NCBI GenBank assembly: GCA_004835665.1
Contig: RBKR01000022.1
Location: 372,001-436,000, forward strand
Source of the DNA: Phoma sp. XZ068
Lineage: Eukaryota; Ascomycota; Dothideomycetes; Pleosporales; Didymellaceae
Length of the DNA: 64,000 nt
Direction: 5' to 3'
Under the pieces are notes generated by a model. It saw only the letters and a program-made list of their open reading frames with translations, was not told the DNA's origin and searched no databases. The position numbers and the translations under genes are program-made. Every line of letters begins with the position of its first letter. Within the stretch, counting starts at the first letter, position 1. Below are positions 47,288-58,402 of this stretch, one piece after another.

Positions 47288-47731
47288 CTATTTTGACTTA
47301 ATATGCCTCGATGCATATTCAATCGCAGCCTCGTATCCGTAGATACCCAATCCGCAGATGACAGCAACAGCCTTGTCGCTCAAATAGCTATGGTGTCGAA
47401 AAGCCTCCCGCGCATGCACGTTGCTGATGTGAACTTCGATGAAAGGAATGTCCACGCCCAGCAAAGCATCTCTTATTGCGACGCTGGTATGTGTGAAAGC
47501 TCCAGGGTTGATGATGATGGCGTCAACATTCCCGCGTGCTTCATGAATACGATCCAGTATTACGCCTTCATGGTTGGATTGCAGGTGCGCAAATGTAATC
47601 GACTTCTCGGTACACTGTTTTTGTGCGGCATCGACAACTTGAGGGAGTGTAGTAGAGCCGTATGTAGCAGGCTCACGTGTGCCCAGGAGGTTCAGGTTGG
47701 GACCGTTGATGAGGAGGATCGATTTGGCCAT
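47288..47731 (-). CDS. qutE: Catabolic type II 3-dehydroquinase
   Basis: A single exon encodes 147 aa, the usual length for this family; the ATG at 47731 (MAKSILLINGPNLNLLG) is preferred over one six codons upstream. Active-site features are present: Arg19 and Tyr24 on the flexible loop (TREPATYG), Asn75 and His81 (NPGAFTHTSVAIRDAL), His101 (EVHISN) and Arg108/Arg112 (HAREAFR). The enzyme dehydrates 3-dehydroquinate to 3-dehydroshikimate. In filamentous fungi this small dodecameric form is the inducible quinate-pathway enzyme (qutE, qa-2), distinct from the AROM domain. It is divergent from the QutG-like gene and near the dehydratase gene. Confidence 0.94.
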   Translation of the reverse strand: MAKSILLINGPNLNLLGTREPATYGSTTLPQVVDAAQKQCTEKSITFAHLQSNHEGVILDRIHEARGNVDAIIINPGAFTHTSVAIRDALLGVDIPFIEVHISNVHAREAFRHHSYLSDKAVAVICGLGIYGYEAAIEYASRHIKSK

Positions 47732-48261
47732 GGTGGAGGTGAGTTCCAACTAAAACGTCGATATGGATGTCCTGAGCGTTGTTGCTTTCTGTAAATTGTT
47801 GGTTAGAGCAGTGCGCGAGTAAGTATTGCAGTTCAAAGGCCGATCGTGGTGAGTCGGAAGAGACTATAGCTCCGGAAGAGGTCTTTTCCCCGCACTTGAC
47901 GGGTCCATCGGCCTGGCTCCACACTGAGGACAATCGAAATGTCGGAGCGGATGAACTCAGCAAACGCGCCTATCCACCAGTAGCCGAGGCCACTGTTCGA
48001 CGGAGAGACCATACATGTCGTGAAGTGACTATGGTTGCACATAATCAGGGTTGATGTAGTGGTTATAGCGATCATTGAAAAGTCGCAGGCTGAAACACGT
48101 TTGCTGCTTGATTTTGAGCCTTCTTATCTCCTTATCATATCTCCGGTACTAAGCGCAGCGGACTGGGACGGCACTGGAACCGAGTCATCAGCACAATCCA
48201 TCGATATGGAGTCATCGTGGAGCATCTGTCGTCCACCTCCGCACCCTTTCTGAACTCCAAA
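47732..48261. promoter_or_regulatory. Divergent promoter region, qutE / qutG-like
   Basis: The 530 bases lie between two divergent quinate-pathway genes, so shared quinate-responsive control is likely. I could not identify a perfect QutA/Qa-1F palindrome by eye. Confidence 0.5.
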
Positions 48262-49416
48262 ATGTCCGAAATCTCAAGAGAAGAGCTAGATGGGATCTAT
48301 GCGTTCGCCGTTGAGCTGGGGAAGCAGGCGGGTCAGATGTTGAAGGATGCTGCACAAATAAGAATAGACGGGGGCGGCAAGACCAAGGCGCAGGATGAGC
48401 ATGTGCAAAAGATGAATGCAGTCGATCTGGTGACTGAGACGGATGAAGATGTTGAAGCTTTCATCAAGAAGCAGATCATGCAGAAGTATCCTTCACACAA
48501 GTGAGTCTAGCGTGTCTCGATGACGGGGTCTTGCTAATCGACTCTAGATTCGTGGGCGAAGAATCGTACTCAAAGGGCGCAAGCCGCGACTACCTCATCG
48601 ATGAAAGCCCTACGTGGTGCGTCGACCCGCTGGACGGCACAGTCAACTACATCCACCTTTTCCCAATGTTCTGTGTCTCGATTGCTTTCATTCATAAGAG
48701 CAAGCCTCTTGTTGGAGTTATCTATGCCCCGTTCATCAACCAATTCTTCTCTTCGTGCGCTGGTCGTGGGGCCTTCTTAAACGAAACACAACAGCTCCCG
48801 CTTGTTCGCAACCCAATTGCACCTATGCCAGAAAAGGCGCCAGCAGGCTGTGTATTCTCATGTGAGTGGGGAAAGGATAGGAGAGACATTCCGGATGGCA
48901 ACATGCATCGCAAGATTGAGAGTTTTGTCAACATGGCAGCGGAGCTCGGTGGAAGGTCAGGCAGAGGCGGAATGGTGCACGGAGTGCGGAGCTTGGGAAG
49001 TGCAACCCTGGACCTTGCTTACGTCGCGATGGGATCCTTTGATATCTGGTGGGAAGGTGGATGCTGGGAGTGGTACGTACGACATTGACATCTCGCCACT
49101 ACTTACTGACTATCTCTCAGGGACGTCGCGGCAGGCGTTGCGATCTTGCTCGAGGCAGGAGGGCTAATGACCACTGCGAATCCGCCTCCAGACGAAGCTA
49201 CGTGCCCGATCCCAGATGTTAAGCTGGGTAGCCGGCTGTACCTTGCCATCCGGTAAGCTATGCCACGACAAAATGCGTGCTGAAATCGCTAACAATATGG
49301 TTCACAGGCCAGCTGGAGATTCACCCACCGAGACAGGACGGCAGGGCCAGGAGAGGACCGTCCGAGAAGTATGGCGCCGCGTACGAAACCTAGACTACTC
49401 ACGCCCAGGCGCGTAA
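48262..49416 (+). CDS. qutG: Inositol-monophosphatase-family protein, QutG-like
   Basis: Four exons (48262-48500, 48548-49072, 49121-49252, 49308-49416) join in frame to 334 aa. Metal-site motifs of the IMPase family are all present: VGEES (Glu84, Glu85), DPLDGT (106-111) and WEGGCWEWDVAAG (near 250-260). This fold dephosphorylates small phosphates with Mg2+. In the quinate cluster of Aspergillus the QutG protein has this fold, but its role in the pathway is not settled. Position beside qutE and the dehydratase gene supports the QutG call over a housekeeping inositol monophosphatase. No lesion is seen. Confidence 0.88.
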
Positions 49417-49953
49417 ATGCATGCAATACATCTAGAGCAGCCACCCAACCCATGCCTCAATGGAACTCAAGTATTCCCACGAACTGACAGAATCTACGTC
49501 TACCATTCAGCAACGCTCCAGATACAGTACTGACGATAGCACGCAGCAAACCACTCACAGCGCGTCATTTTGGTGGTGCCCGAAGATAATCCGGGGTCTA
49601 GCCCGGTTGAATGCAGCCGCGACGTCACGCTTAAAGTCACATCCAGGTGGCGAATCATCGTCATGGTTCAGCGCGGCTAACCAGGGCGAACTCGAGAGAG
49701 CTTATCAACAGGCAGCCCAGGATGATCTTAGAATCGTTTCATCGAAAGGATTCCGCGTAAACTCTAGAATCTCTAAGTTAGTCTAACTAAGCCTCCTGTC
49801 GACCTCAAAAGCGTAAACATACTCCTCTCGCAGTGAACTACATACAACTCCATACTTTTCGGCTAAACCTCCGCCTACGTATCACACCTGGAATCGTTCC
49901 AGTCTCTTGCATTTGTGTGACTTTCGTTTCATTACTATATCGCATTCACAAAC
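49417..49953. other. Intergenic, promoter of the dehydratase gene
   Basis: Sequence between two plus-strand quinate genes. A 108-codon open frame at 49460-49786 has no domain or homologue that I recognise and is not called. Confidence 0.4.
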
Positions 49954-51060
49954 ATGGTCTGCCGACCGGGTATCTCCTCCATGTCGCTAGGCCGGTGCTA
50001 TGCCGGCCACGACTTCGAACACAAGATGTCAATGGCAGCAAAGCATGGCCTCCAAGGCATTGAAATCTTCTACGAAGACCTTTGTGGCCTTTCGCCTTCA
50101 CAGTCACCATCAGACCTTCTCGCGGCAGCCGCCTACGTACGGGATCTATGCAACTCACTTGGTCTTGAGATCATCTGCCTGCAACCGTTCATGCACTACG
50201 AAGGCCTTCTAGACCGACAGAAGCACGATGAGAGGATAGAAGAGATGAAGCTCTGGATGAAACTAGCACACGTCCTCGGCACCGACATCGTCCAAGTCCC
50301 ATCATCATTCCTCCCCAAATCCGAGATCTCGTCTGATCTCAACCTCATCGTCTCCGACTTGCAGCAAATAGCAGACATGGGTCTGCAACAAACACCTACC
50401 ATCCGCTTCGCCTACGAAAGCTTATGCTGGGGCACTTACTGCGACAAGTGGGAGCGCTGCTGGGAGATTGTCCAGCTCGTCGACCGACCAAACTTCGGCA
50501 TCTGTCTTGACAGCTTCAACATCCTCGGTAGGATATACGCGGACCCCACATCAGAGACGCGATGCAACGAGGACGCAGAGCAAGTTGTCGCGGCGTCGAT
50601 ACAAAGACTTGTTGAGCAGATCAAGCCGCACCGCGAGAAGATTTTCTTCATTCAGATCGTTGATGCGGAGAGGCTTGATGAGCCACTGAAGCCTGGCCAC
50701 TCGTTCTACAACGCTGAGCAGCCGAGTCGTATGAGCTGGAGCAGGAATTGCAGGTTATTCTATGGCGAGACAGAGTATGGTGCGTATCTGCCGGTCAAGG
50801 ACGTTGCGAATGCGATTATCAACGAGATTGGGTACGACGGCTGGGTTAGCTTTGAGCTATTCAACCGCGCCATGGAGAGGAAGGATCACGGTGTTGTCGA
50901 GGAGCTGGCTTCACGCTGTGCGATTGGGTGGGAGAAGATGGTGGTTGACCTTGGGGTTGAGACTGCGCCAAGAGCGCTCGTTAAGACAGAAAGCCTTGAG
51001 AAGCTGGATGACACAAGGAAGGATAGCACGCGAACGAGCTTTGAGAATGCGAGACTGTGA
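49954..51060 (+). CDS. qutC: 3-dehydroshikimate dehydratase
   Basis: A single exon encodes 368 aa, the expected size. The start MVCRPGISSMSLGRCYAGHD agrees with the fungal QutC/Qa-4 N-terminus. It has the TIM-barrel fold of the AP-endonuclease-2/xylose-isomerase-like superfamily: GIEIFYEDL, QPFMHYEG, RFAYESLCWG, FGICLDSFNILG, FFIQIVDAERL and GWVSFELFNRAM carry the metal-binding acids and histidines of the barrel. It converts 3-dehydroshikimate to protocatechuate, which enters the beta-ketoadipate pathway. With the dehydroquinase at 47288-47731 it supplies two successive steps of quinate use. Confidence 0.94.
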   Translation: MVCRPGISSMSLGRCYAGHDFEHKMSMAAKHGLQGIEIFYEDLCGLSPSQSPSDLLAAAAYVRDLCNSLGLEIICLQPFMHYEGLLDRQKHDERIEEMKLWMKLAHVLGTDIVQVPSSFLPKSEISSDLNLIVSDLQQIADMGLQQTPTIRFAYESLCWGTYCDKWERCWEIVQLVDRPNFGICLDSFNILGRIYADPTSETRCNEDAEQVVAASIQRLVEQIKPHREKIFFIQIVDAERLDEPLKPGHSFYNAEQPSRMSWSRNCRLFYGETEYGAYLPVKDVANAIINEIGYDGWVSFELFNRAMERKDHGVVEELASRCAIGWEKMVVDLGVETAPRALVKTESLEKLDDTRKDSTRTSFENARL

Positions 51061-51196
51061 ACTCGTTTCTTTGCATCTTCGGCGTTTCTAGGGGTATAAT
51101 AGCATACAACACAATGCAAGCATAGCGATTTTCTTCTTCGAATTCTCCTTACCAAACCTATGATCTTGTGACAATAGTCAAACTTCGAATGTTGAT

Positions 51197-52027
51197 TTAC
51201 ATACTGCTATATCCTCCATCAACTGGCAGCCCAACCCCCGTAATCCAACTCGCCTCCTCGCTTGCTAAAAACACCGCGGCCCTCGCAATATCTTCCGGTG
51301 TACCTAAACCCCTAAATGGATGCATTCCCAGAATCTTGTTCGTTGTCTCCGCATTCTCCCACAGCGGCGCCGTAAAAGCTGTCTGTGTGTACCCTGGGCA
51401 CAGCGCATTAACATGGATCCTCCTTTCCGCACAATCCCATGCCGCGGCCTTGGTAAGACCCATAACCGCATGCTTGCTGGTAATATATCCACTTGACAAG
51501 CTTCCACCGCCCAAGCCAAAGACGGAAGCGAGGTTAATGATCCATCCGCGATCGCCATTGGCATGTGGAGACTGGTCTTTCATCGCCAGGGAAGCGTATT
51601 TGGTTCCGAGAAAGACGCCGCGGACATTTACTGCAATGGTCTTGTCGAATGCAGATTCATCGTAGTCCCATACTGGCCGTGGGCCGTGAGCGGTTCCTGT
51701 TTCCACGGCGATTCCGGCGTTGTTCACCATGATGTCTAGACGGCCATACTTCTCGACTGCAGTCTTTACTAACGCCTCAACCTCCTCAGCCTTCGTCGTG
51801 TCGCATTTTACGAAAATAGCGTTGCCGCCGGCTGATGTGATGGCTGATACTGTGCTGGGCTGTGAAGAGTCGGCCTCGCCTGAAGGACCTGGGATACGCG
51901 CCTCTTCGCGCAAGTCAGAGCAGATTATGGTCGCACCATGTGAGGCGAAGGCTAGGGCTATGGCACGGCCTATGCCGGAGGAGGCACCGGTTATAATGGC
52001 GATCTTGTTAGCAAGGCGGCCTGACAT
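51197..52027 (-). CDS. Short-chain dehydrogenase/reductase (SDR)
   Basis: A single exon encodes 276 aa from the ATG at 52027 (MSGRLANKIAIITGASSGIG). Classical SDR features: TGASSGIG (13-20), NNAG (102-105), Ser168 and the Tyr181-x3-Lys185 pair (SGYITSK), then CPGYTQT. Asp38 after the second strand (CSDLR) suggests preference for NAD(H). The closing segment GVGLPVDGGYSSM is typical. The gene converges on qutC with 137 bases between, so its place in the quinate group is possible but unproven. Known fungal quinate dehydrogenases are not SDRs. Confidence 0.85.
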   Translation of the reverse strand: MSGRLANKIAIITGASSGIGRAIALAFASHGATIICSDLREEARIPGPSGEADSSQPSTVSAITSAGGNAIFVKCDTTKAEEVEALVKTAVEKYGRLDIMVNNAGIAVETGTAHGPRPVWDYDESAFDKTIAVNVRGVFLGTKYASLAMKDQSPHANGDRGWIINLASVFGLGGGSLSSGYITSKHAVMGLTKAAAWDCAERRIHVNALCPGYTQTAFTAPLWENAETTNKILGMHPFRGLGTPEDIARAAVFLASEEASWITGVGLPVDGGYSSM

Positions 52028-52725
52028 GGCGAAATGTTGGTGTATAGTTGCTGGGCTGGAGTTGAAACGAGGGTGCGTTTTCCGTACGCGCTGTTGAGTC
52101 CAATGTAAGGTTGGTATAAGTCGACTAGTCTGCGTCAAATTGTTAACGTATTCGGTTCAAGGTGTGGCGACCTTTATGTTTGATCTTGTAGGATCTGTCG
52201 GTTATGGTGAGGGGTCGATGCGGGGGTATCCTCGGTCCTTCGAGTAAGTCCGATGAAGAAGAAGTACGAGAACAATTCTTACGGAGCGAGTGCTGTGCTG
52301 AGTGCTATACTTCCCACGAGAAATGATTAGTGGTGGTATCAGTCTGCATCATGCATGTGAAACACTGCATAAGGTGGCCAATGACACAATCTGTTCAATC
52401 ACTGCACATAGATGCCAGGAACACGGATATTGAAAGAATATCTGAGCATTCTTTCGTGGACTATCTGTTGCCACCTTTTAGAACCATTCCCTGGGATCTA
52501 TCGCTAGGTAGAGGGAGGGAACGCACCAATCGCGCTCAAATACACCTCCCATCAACCTAACCACACATAGCCGCAACCGCTCCTGAAACGCCGTATATGC
52601 AGCCAAAGGGCCATGATGATAGACTGCCGACCATGAGAGAAAAGAGGATCCATTACTCATTAGCAAAACGCGTAACGCACTCGATACTGGCGAGCCAGTA
52701 GAAGACCACAAGCCGTACAACCTGC
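52028..52725. other. Intergenic, SDR promoter and cullin 3' flank
   Basis: No further gene was recognised. Short open frames at 52330-52560 and 52478-52720 lack support. Confidence 0.4.
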
Positions 52726-55462
52726 TTATGCGAGGTAACCGAGCTCGTCGTCTTCCAAGCGCTCGAGGTACTCCTTCTCAAGGAGGATGTCTATGCATTT
52801 CTTGATATCTGGAATGCGGGGCATAAAGCGGTTCTTGATCTGTTGGATCGTCTCTGAGACCAGCTGCTGGTGCTTCATCTTCTTGCGGGACTTCATGATA
52901 CGAACGATGGCCGACTAGATGGAATTAGTGAATGTCAGAATGATGTAAAGTAGACATGTACATACCTGCATGAGTAGCTTTCGGTCCTCCTCGATGGTCT
53001 TGTGCGTATCTTCTGCCTCTGCCTTCTGCTCAGACTTGATTCCGATGTTCAGATTCATTTTGACCTTCTTGGTCTTGAAACCGGTGTTCAGCTTGTACGT
53101 TGTGCCTGACTCAGGCTTAGCACCCTCTGGCTGGGCGAGCAAGACCTTGGCCTTGATGAAGACACCAAGACTAGGGTCGAGTGTCTCCTTGTTAAGCTTG
53201 GTAGCCTCAGCAATGTCATCGTAGCTGACAGTGTCACTGTCGTTGAACAAGAGCATTATAGCCATCTGGTATGTGGAGACCTGGAAGGTGGGGGAGGCCT
53301 TGGAGCCGGCAACCTTGCAGTAGTTGGCCTTGACCTCACCCTTGCACAACTGCCAAAGCCATGTGAGCTTACGACCTTGGTGCTTGTGATTGTAAAAGCG
53401 GGCGAAGCGCTCGTAGGTCTGCACGATCAGTTGTGGGGCCGTGAAAGGCGTTGTGGGCGGCTGGAGCGGCCAGAAACCAGTACCAAGGATATGGTAGCTA
53501 GCATCAACGCTAGCCTTGACATCTGCTTCGTCCAAGTTGTTCGATTGCCACTCTTTGAAGGCCCCATTAAGATCCTTGGAAATCTGCATATCCTGGAACA
53601 TGCGCTGGAGCTTGTTGGTGTATTCGAAACCGCATGCCTCCTTGAGCTTGCTGATCATGCTAGTCTCGGCATCGTCGGACGCAGAGGTAGTTTGCACAAG
53701 ACGCTTCGCCAACATACGCGAGTAGAACTTCTGGAAGACATCCTTGTCCTCGATGTACTTGAACACAGTCATGATCTGAGTCAGCAACTTCTCCATATCG
53801 TCTTCCTCGCTCATCTTCGCTCCAGAGCGCTTCAGCAGAGTATCGGTGTACTTGGCCAGAAGTTCGGGCGACTTGTTGGAACCGGATTTGCAGATCTTGT
53901 TGCGGTTGACAAACTCTCGGCACGCGTTGTCCAGAGATCGCACAAACTCAGATTCGCCGTTGAAAGCTTTGTTAACGAGATCCTGGTACTGAGTGTGAAC
54001 CTCGAGGAGAGCCTCGACATAGACCTTTGGCTCCAGGGTCTCAGCCTCTGTCGCAAGCTTCTCGACAGCTTGCAGACCCGCCTTCCGGACGTGGGTCTCG
54101 AAGCGATTGCGCAGCGGATCAAGCCCTTCGGGTATACGAGCAAGAAGCTTGTACATCCGCCCAAGATCCTCTTGCTTGTCGTGATCAAGGAGGATCTGGA
54201 ACTCTTCGCGTAGAGCTTGGGAGTGGTTTGTGATCAAGGACTGCTCACACGTTCGCATCAACGGAGACATGATCTCATTGAGCAAGTAGAGCGGAACGCG
54301 TTCCTTCTCTTCATCGAGACGTGCCTCAGCCTTCTTCATGTACTCCACAACGCTGTTCTCGGCCAGGAATTGTTTTGACTCGTTGTCGTAGTATGTTGCG
54401 GTAGCCTCTAAGAAGGGCTTCTCGAAGTACTCCTTGTATACGTCCAGCGTGGACTTCGAGCTATCGGCCTCATCCAGACCCAGTGAGACGAAGGAGTCGA
54501 CCACTGACTTGATGTGAGACTGTTCGATGGTCTCGCCGTTTCGCTGCTTCTCGACAAGCTTCAGAACAGAGCGCATGACGCTCTCTTGAGTGCCAGTGAA
54601 CATGTCCTCTTTCCATCGGACCAAGTGCAGTGTGTAAATGTCGTAGATGTGCTTCTTGCCCTCGTCCATCTCCCTCTTCACCCAGTGACGGTTTAGGTAC
54701 CTGAACAAGTGGTTGTTGTACTGGCCAGCGGTTGTGTATCTATTCCACTCCTTGATGTAGAATGTGAGGAGCGCCTCATCAACATGTTCTTTCGACTGCG
54801 CTTGGACATCACCCAAGTGTGTCTTGAGGTATTCGATCAGGTGTTGGTACAGGTCCTCACCAAGGAGGTGAGCACCGCCGCGATTGTTGTTCGCTGCGAA
54901 GGATGAGCCAGCAACGGCCTTCTGTGCCGTACAGAAATTGTGGATGGCAGTGTATAAGCCCATGTACGTCTTCATATCCATGCCGCCTCGCAGGTTGGTC
55001 ATAATCTTATCGACACCGGCTTCTAGATATTTCCATCTGCGCAGAGATAGTCAGCGTATTGTCCTTGATCAAGATGTCTGAGTCCAACGTGCACTTGGAG
55101 CGTTTCAAAAGCATCGAGGAGTAACCTTAAACGTTCCCGTGTGTTTGGAATGATGGCAGCACGTTGCCAAAGCATTGCACCTATACGTTCCAGGTCCATT
55201 GCCGACGAACTTGATATCCGCTCGCGCTCTGCTATGAATGACAATGCCTGGACGTCCCGTTGCTCGGTGATAGCTATGCGGGTTGTAGAAATTGCAAGCA
55301 GCGGAGAGTTCGTCAAGGTACCCGACTACGAATAGAGGGTGCTGGTGGCGTTGCTTCGTGATGGCAAGTTCTGGCCAATACGGCAAGAGCGAAGAAGAAA
55401 AGCAGTACTTACGTAGCATTCACATCGTCCTTTGCAGGCACGGGCGGCATTGTGGAGGCCAT
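52726..55462 (-). CDS. CUL1: Cullin-1, SCF ubiquitin ligase scaffold
   Basis: Three exons (55462-55413, 55036-52966, 52914-52726) join in frame to 769 aa, the normal length. After MASTMPPVPAKDDVNAT the sequence WKYLEAGVDKIMTNL is the cullin-1 start. The N-terminal cullin repeats bind the Skp1/F-box pair. The cullin homology domain (about 390-650) includes FYSRMLAKRLV and the winged-helix region. The last exon carries the neddylation site Lys715 in IVRIMKSRKKMKH and the end YLERLEDDELGYLA. It scaffolds SCF ligases, so F-box proteins such as the broken one at 6.2 kb would be its partners. Intron 1 is long (376 nt). Confidence 0.95.
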
Positions 55463-56424
55463 GGTGGGCGTCGCGTGCGCGGGGCACAATTTGGGGGCGG
55501 CTTCTTGCGCGAAAGGTGTTGTATTATGGGTTGGAAAGCTTCTAGGTCGTAGGCGAGCTTCGCGCTATTGCCAGTTGGTGAAATGGCAGTTGTGCGGGTG
55601 AGGAGGGCGTGCGGTAGGTGCGAGGTGCGGAGGCGAAGGCCGCGGTGCGGGCGGCCGATTGTTAAGGCGGAAGGGACCTGTTCTGCGGTGGTCCTAGTGC
55701 GCAACTCCCTTTGGGTGCACGAGAAGAGGAAGGGAAAGGGAGACTGGTGGTGAAGGCGCGGCGGTGAGAAGGTGCGGCGAGGTTTTGTGAATCACGTTGA
55801 TGGTTCAGGCAACACCGAGCTTGGCCATGGGCATCACTTCAGCCTTGCACTAACGCTGGCACACCGCAAAAGTGGGGCCGGGTTTGTCTCGGTCAAGAGG
55901 GTGCTCACCTTTTGGCTTTGAGACTTTTGCGGCTGTAATTTGAACCTCTGAACGTCCTTGGTATAGCAAAGCCTGCTCGCATTTGCATGTTGAGATCTGG
56001 ACACATCTTACGCCATCGCTCGGAATCATGGCATCACTCCTTACTCAGCGACCGAGGTTTCTTCGTCTAGCTAGCTACCTGATGAACCAAGTAGAGTAGC
56101 TTTGGAAGCTAGAGGCCATAATCCGGGCACTGAAGCTCGACTCAGCTCACATCACTAGCATAAAGGGAGAAAATGCAGATGTCAACCTCCGGCCTATGAC
56201 GTCTGGCGGGGTCAAGTGCGATTCAATGTCGACTCCGGTACCAGTATGATTTCTACAGCATATCAATCATCAATACTCCTTTTATATTCTCACATACCAT
56301 TTTGTCAAAGCGTTCAACATTTCCATCTCCCAACTGTTCCAGAACAATCTCGTTCAACACTTCAAGTACACATTTCGCCACCCTTCACCACGCAGCGTTG
56401 ATAGAAACACCATCAACCACCACC
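55463..56424. promoter_or_regulatory. Divergent promoter region, cullin-1 / cupin
   Basis: About 960 bases between divergent starts. The cullin side is GC-rich. No specific site was recognised. Confidence 0.4.
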
Positions 56425-57003
56425 ATGCCTCCCAAGCTCAACTTAACACCCTTACATTCCCTCAAAATATCAGCACACTACATCCCCTCCCACTCTCTCC
56501 TCCCAAACACCTCTCCCCACGGCCACCCCCTCTTGATATACCATTCCTGCTTCCCCACCTCCACCTCCCCCAGCACTCTCGAATCGTACCTCCCAAGCAA
56601 CAACATAACCCCGCAATGGCGCTATACAATGTACTCTACATCGCACTACCACAGCACCACCCACGAAGTCCTCTGCATTATCTCCGGCCGCGCAAAGTTA
56701 CTCTTCGGCGGCGAGGGAAACCCAGGGAAAGTAGAAACAGAAGTAGCGGTGGGAGATGTAATCATTGTGCCTGCCGGGGTGGCCCATCGGTTACTAGAAG
56801 ATGTGGAGGGCGGGTTTGAAATGGTGGGGAGTTATCCTAGGGGGTGTAGCTGGGATATGTGTTATGGGAAAGTGGGGGAAGAGGGGAAAGCTGAGGCGGT
56901 TGGGAGGGTGGCGTGGTTTGAGAGGGATCCAATGTATGGGGATGAAGGGCCGGTGTTGTGGAGTAAGGAAAGGCTTGAGCAGAGTGCGAAGGAGGAGTTG
57001 TAG
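56425..57003 (+). CDS. Single-domain cupin, YjlB-like
   Basis: A single exon encodes 192 aa from the ATG at 56425 (MPPKLNLTPLHSLKISAHYI). The cupin core is clear: motif 1 with HYHSTTHEVLCIISGRAKL, supplying the His and Glu metal ligands, and motif 2 with VGDVIIVPAGVAHRLL, supplying the second His. YjlB-type cupins are small cytosolic proteins of unknown activity. The last 40 residues contain WFERDPMYGDEGPVL, a usual end for this group. No neighbour suggests a pathway. Confidence 0.82.
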   Translation: MPPKLNLTPLHSLKISAHYIPSHSLLPNTSPHGHPLLIYHSCFPTSTSPSTLESYLPSNNITPQWRYTMYSTSHYHSTTHEVLCIISGRAKLLFGGEGNPGKVETEVAVGDVIIVPAGVAHRLLEDVEGGFEMVGSYPRGCSWDMCYGKVGEEGKAEAVGRVAWFERDPMYGDEGPVLWSKERLEQSAKEEL

Positions 57004-57360
57004 GTGTGGCGAGGCTTGGGGTAGGAAGGGGAAGGTCAATTTAGCGATGCATACAATGGATGGGGAGAGTTTGCTGTATTCTACTGACCTTTTGCCTCTC
57101 CAACAGAACAAACACTGGTATGAAATCTGAGGAAGTCAAACTTGAGTTTACAAATCGTAGAATTGAGTATTTTTCCATCTTGAGTATATGCCTCCAACTC
57201 CTGGTATCTTGAGTGCGTAATATCGTACAACATAATCCAACATTAACCCTACGTCATCCAAAGATCGTTCAAAATGAGGCCGCAGATGAGACTTGATGGC
57301 TAGCATGGCGCATCACTCGCTCATTGTTACTGGAAGGCCCGTTGAAGACTTCTAGGCTGA
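57004..57360. other. Intergenic between convergent genes
   Basis: 3' flanks of the cupin and Mit_KHE1 genes. Nothing else was recognised. Confidence 0.45.
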
Positions 57361-58402
57361 TCAATGTTTCTCCATTTCCTTCTCCTTCTTACCCTTGGCT
57401 TTCTCTGCAACGTGCTCAGCACCGTCGTGAATCTTCTCCAAAATGTGATCAGGCAGGGCATCTTTAGCCCTCTGGTCGCCAGTTGTAGCCTTCTCTTGCT
57501 CTATCTTCTTCTCCATCAGCTTCTCCTTTGCATCGATTGATTTCTCGACCTGCTCTACGGCACGCTCGATCTCGACCTCCATGTCTGGCAGATCAAATTG
57601 CTCCGCAATCAGCTTGCCGTTCCAGCGCTGGAGAACCATCACGTCTTCACGTTCGTTGTTTGTCTGCTGGTGCACTACACCAGAGACTTGGTCGGCTTCC
57701 TTCTCTGTCGGCCGTGGTGCAGCGCGCGAGATCTTGCGTGTGGGGTACATGAGGCCGGCGGTGTATGCTTCGTCGAGGGCCCATGAGGAGATCGGCTTAG
57801 GCTGGTTGTGCTGGAGGAGAAATTCGAGGTACTTGGAGCCAGTGAGGGCTATGAAGATTAGCTTGTAATTCGAAAGTGTTCGAGGCACATATCGACATAC
57901 CTTTCCAATGGGACCAGGCGCGGTACAGGACGTAGAAGAAGGGCAGATTGGGAATGACAGGCACCAGCATGAACGGCGCTGTGAAGGGCATGATGACGAC
58001 ACTCCAGATCAGCTTGCTACGGTGCATGCCCTGTCGCTCCTGCGCCAGCTTGGTCAGGATTTCAGTGATCCTCTCCTGCTTCAAGTAGCGGCCTGGAAAC
58101 AAGAGCTCGTGCTTGGCTTTGCCCTCGATAATGTCCTTCTTCCGTCGCTCGGTCAAGGTGGGCAGCGTCTTGAGGCCCCATTCTTCGTAGGGAATGCGCT
58201 TCAGCGCCTGGTTGCCGTAGTAGGTGACTTTCTTCTTCCAGTTGCCGACTGCTTTCTCGTCCTTCTCCCAGGCGGCCCAGGTCTCATTGGCCTTGAGCGT
58301 GACCTTGTCGAGGATGGAGCGGTCTTTGGGCGCCTTCTCGTGAAGCTTCTCGCAGTATATGAGCGAGCGGCGCGTCGAGATGGGCAGCAGGAAGAGGCGC
58401 AT
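57361..58402 (-). CDS. Mitochondrial K+/H+ exchange-related protein (Mit_KHE1 family)
   Basis: Two exons (58402-57901 and 57848-57361) join across a 52-nt intron (GTATGT...CTTCATAG) into 329 aa. The start MRLFLLPISTRRSLIYC, the middle PYEEWGLKTLPTL and FPGRYLKQERI, and a hydrophobic hairpin (about 129-165, MLVPVIPNLPFFYVLYRAW) identify the Mit_KHE1 family. Its yeast member Ydl183c is linked to potassium/proton exchange across the inner mitochondrial membrane. The C-terminus is a long Lys/Glu-rich coiled coil ending KKEKEMEKH. No lesion is seen. It is divergent from the SRF1-like gene. Confidence 0.87.

Noticed and set aside
49460..49786. 108-aa plus-strand ORF between qutG and qutC
   Set aside because: No recognisable domain, polar composition without pattern, and it lies in the probable qutC promoter.
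53377..54213. 278-aa open frame on the plus strand
   Set aside because: It lies antisense inside the cullin-1 exon, whose protein is clearly real; the opposite frame is open because of codon bias.
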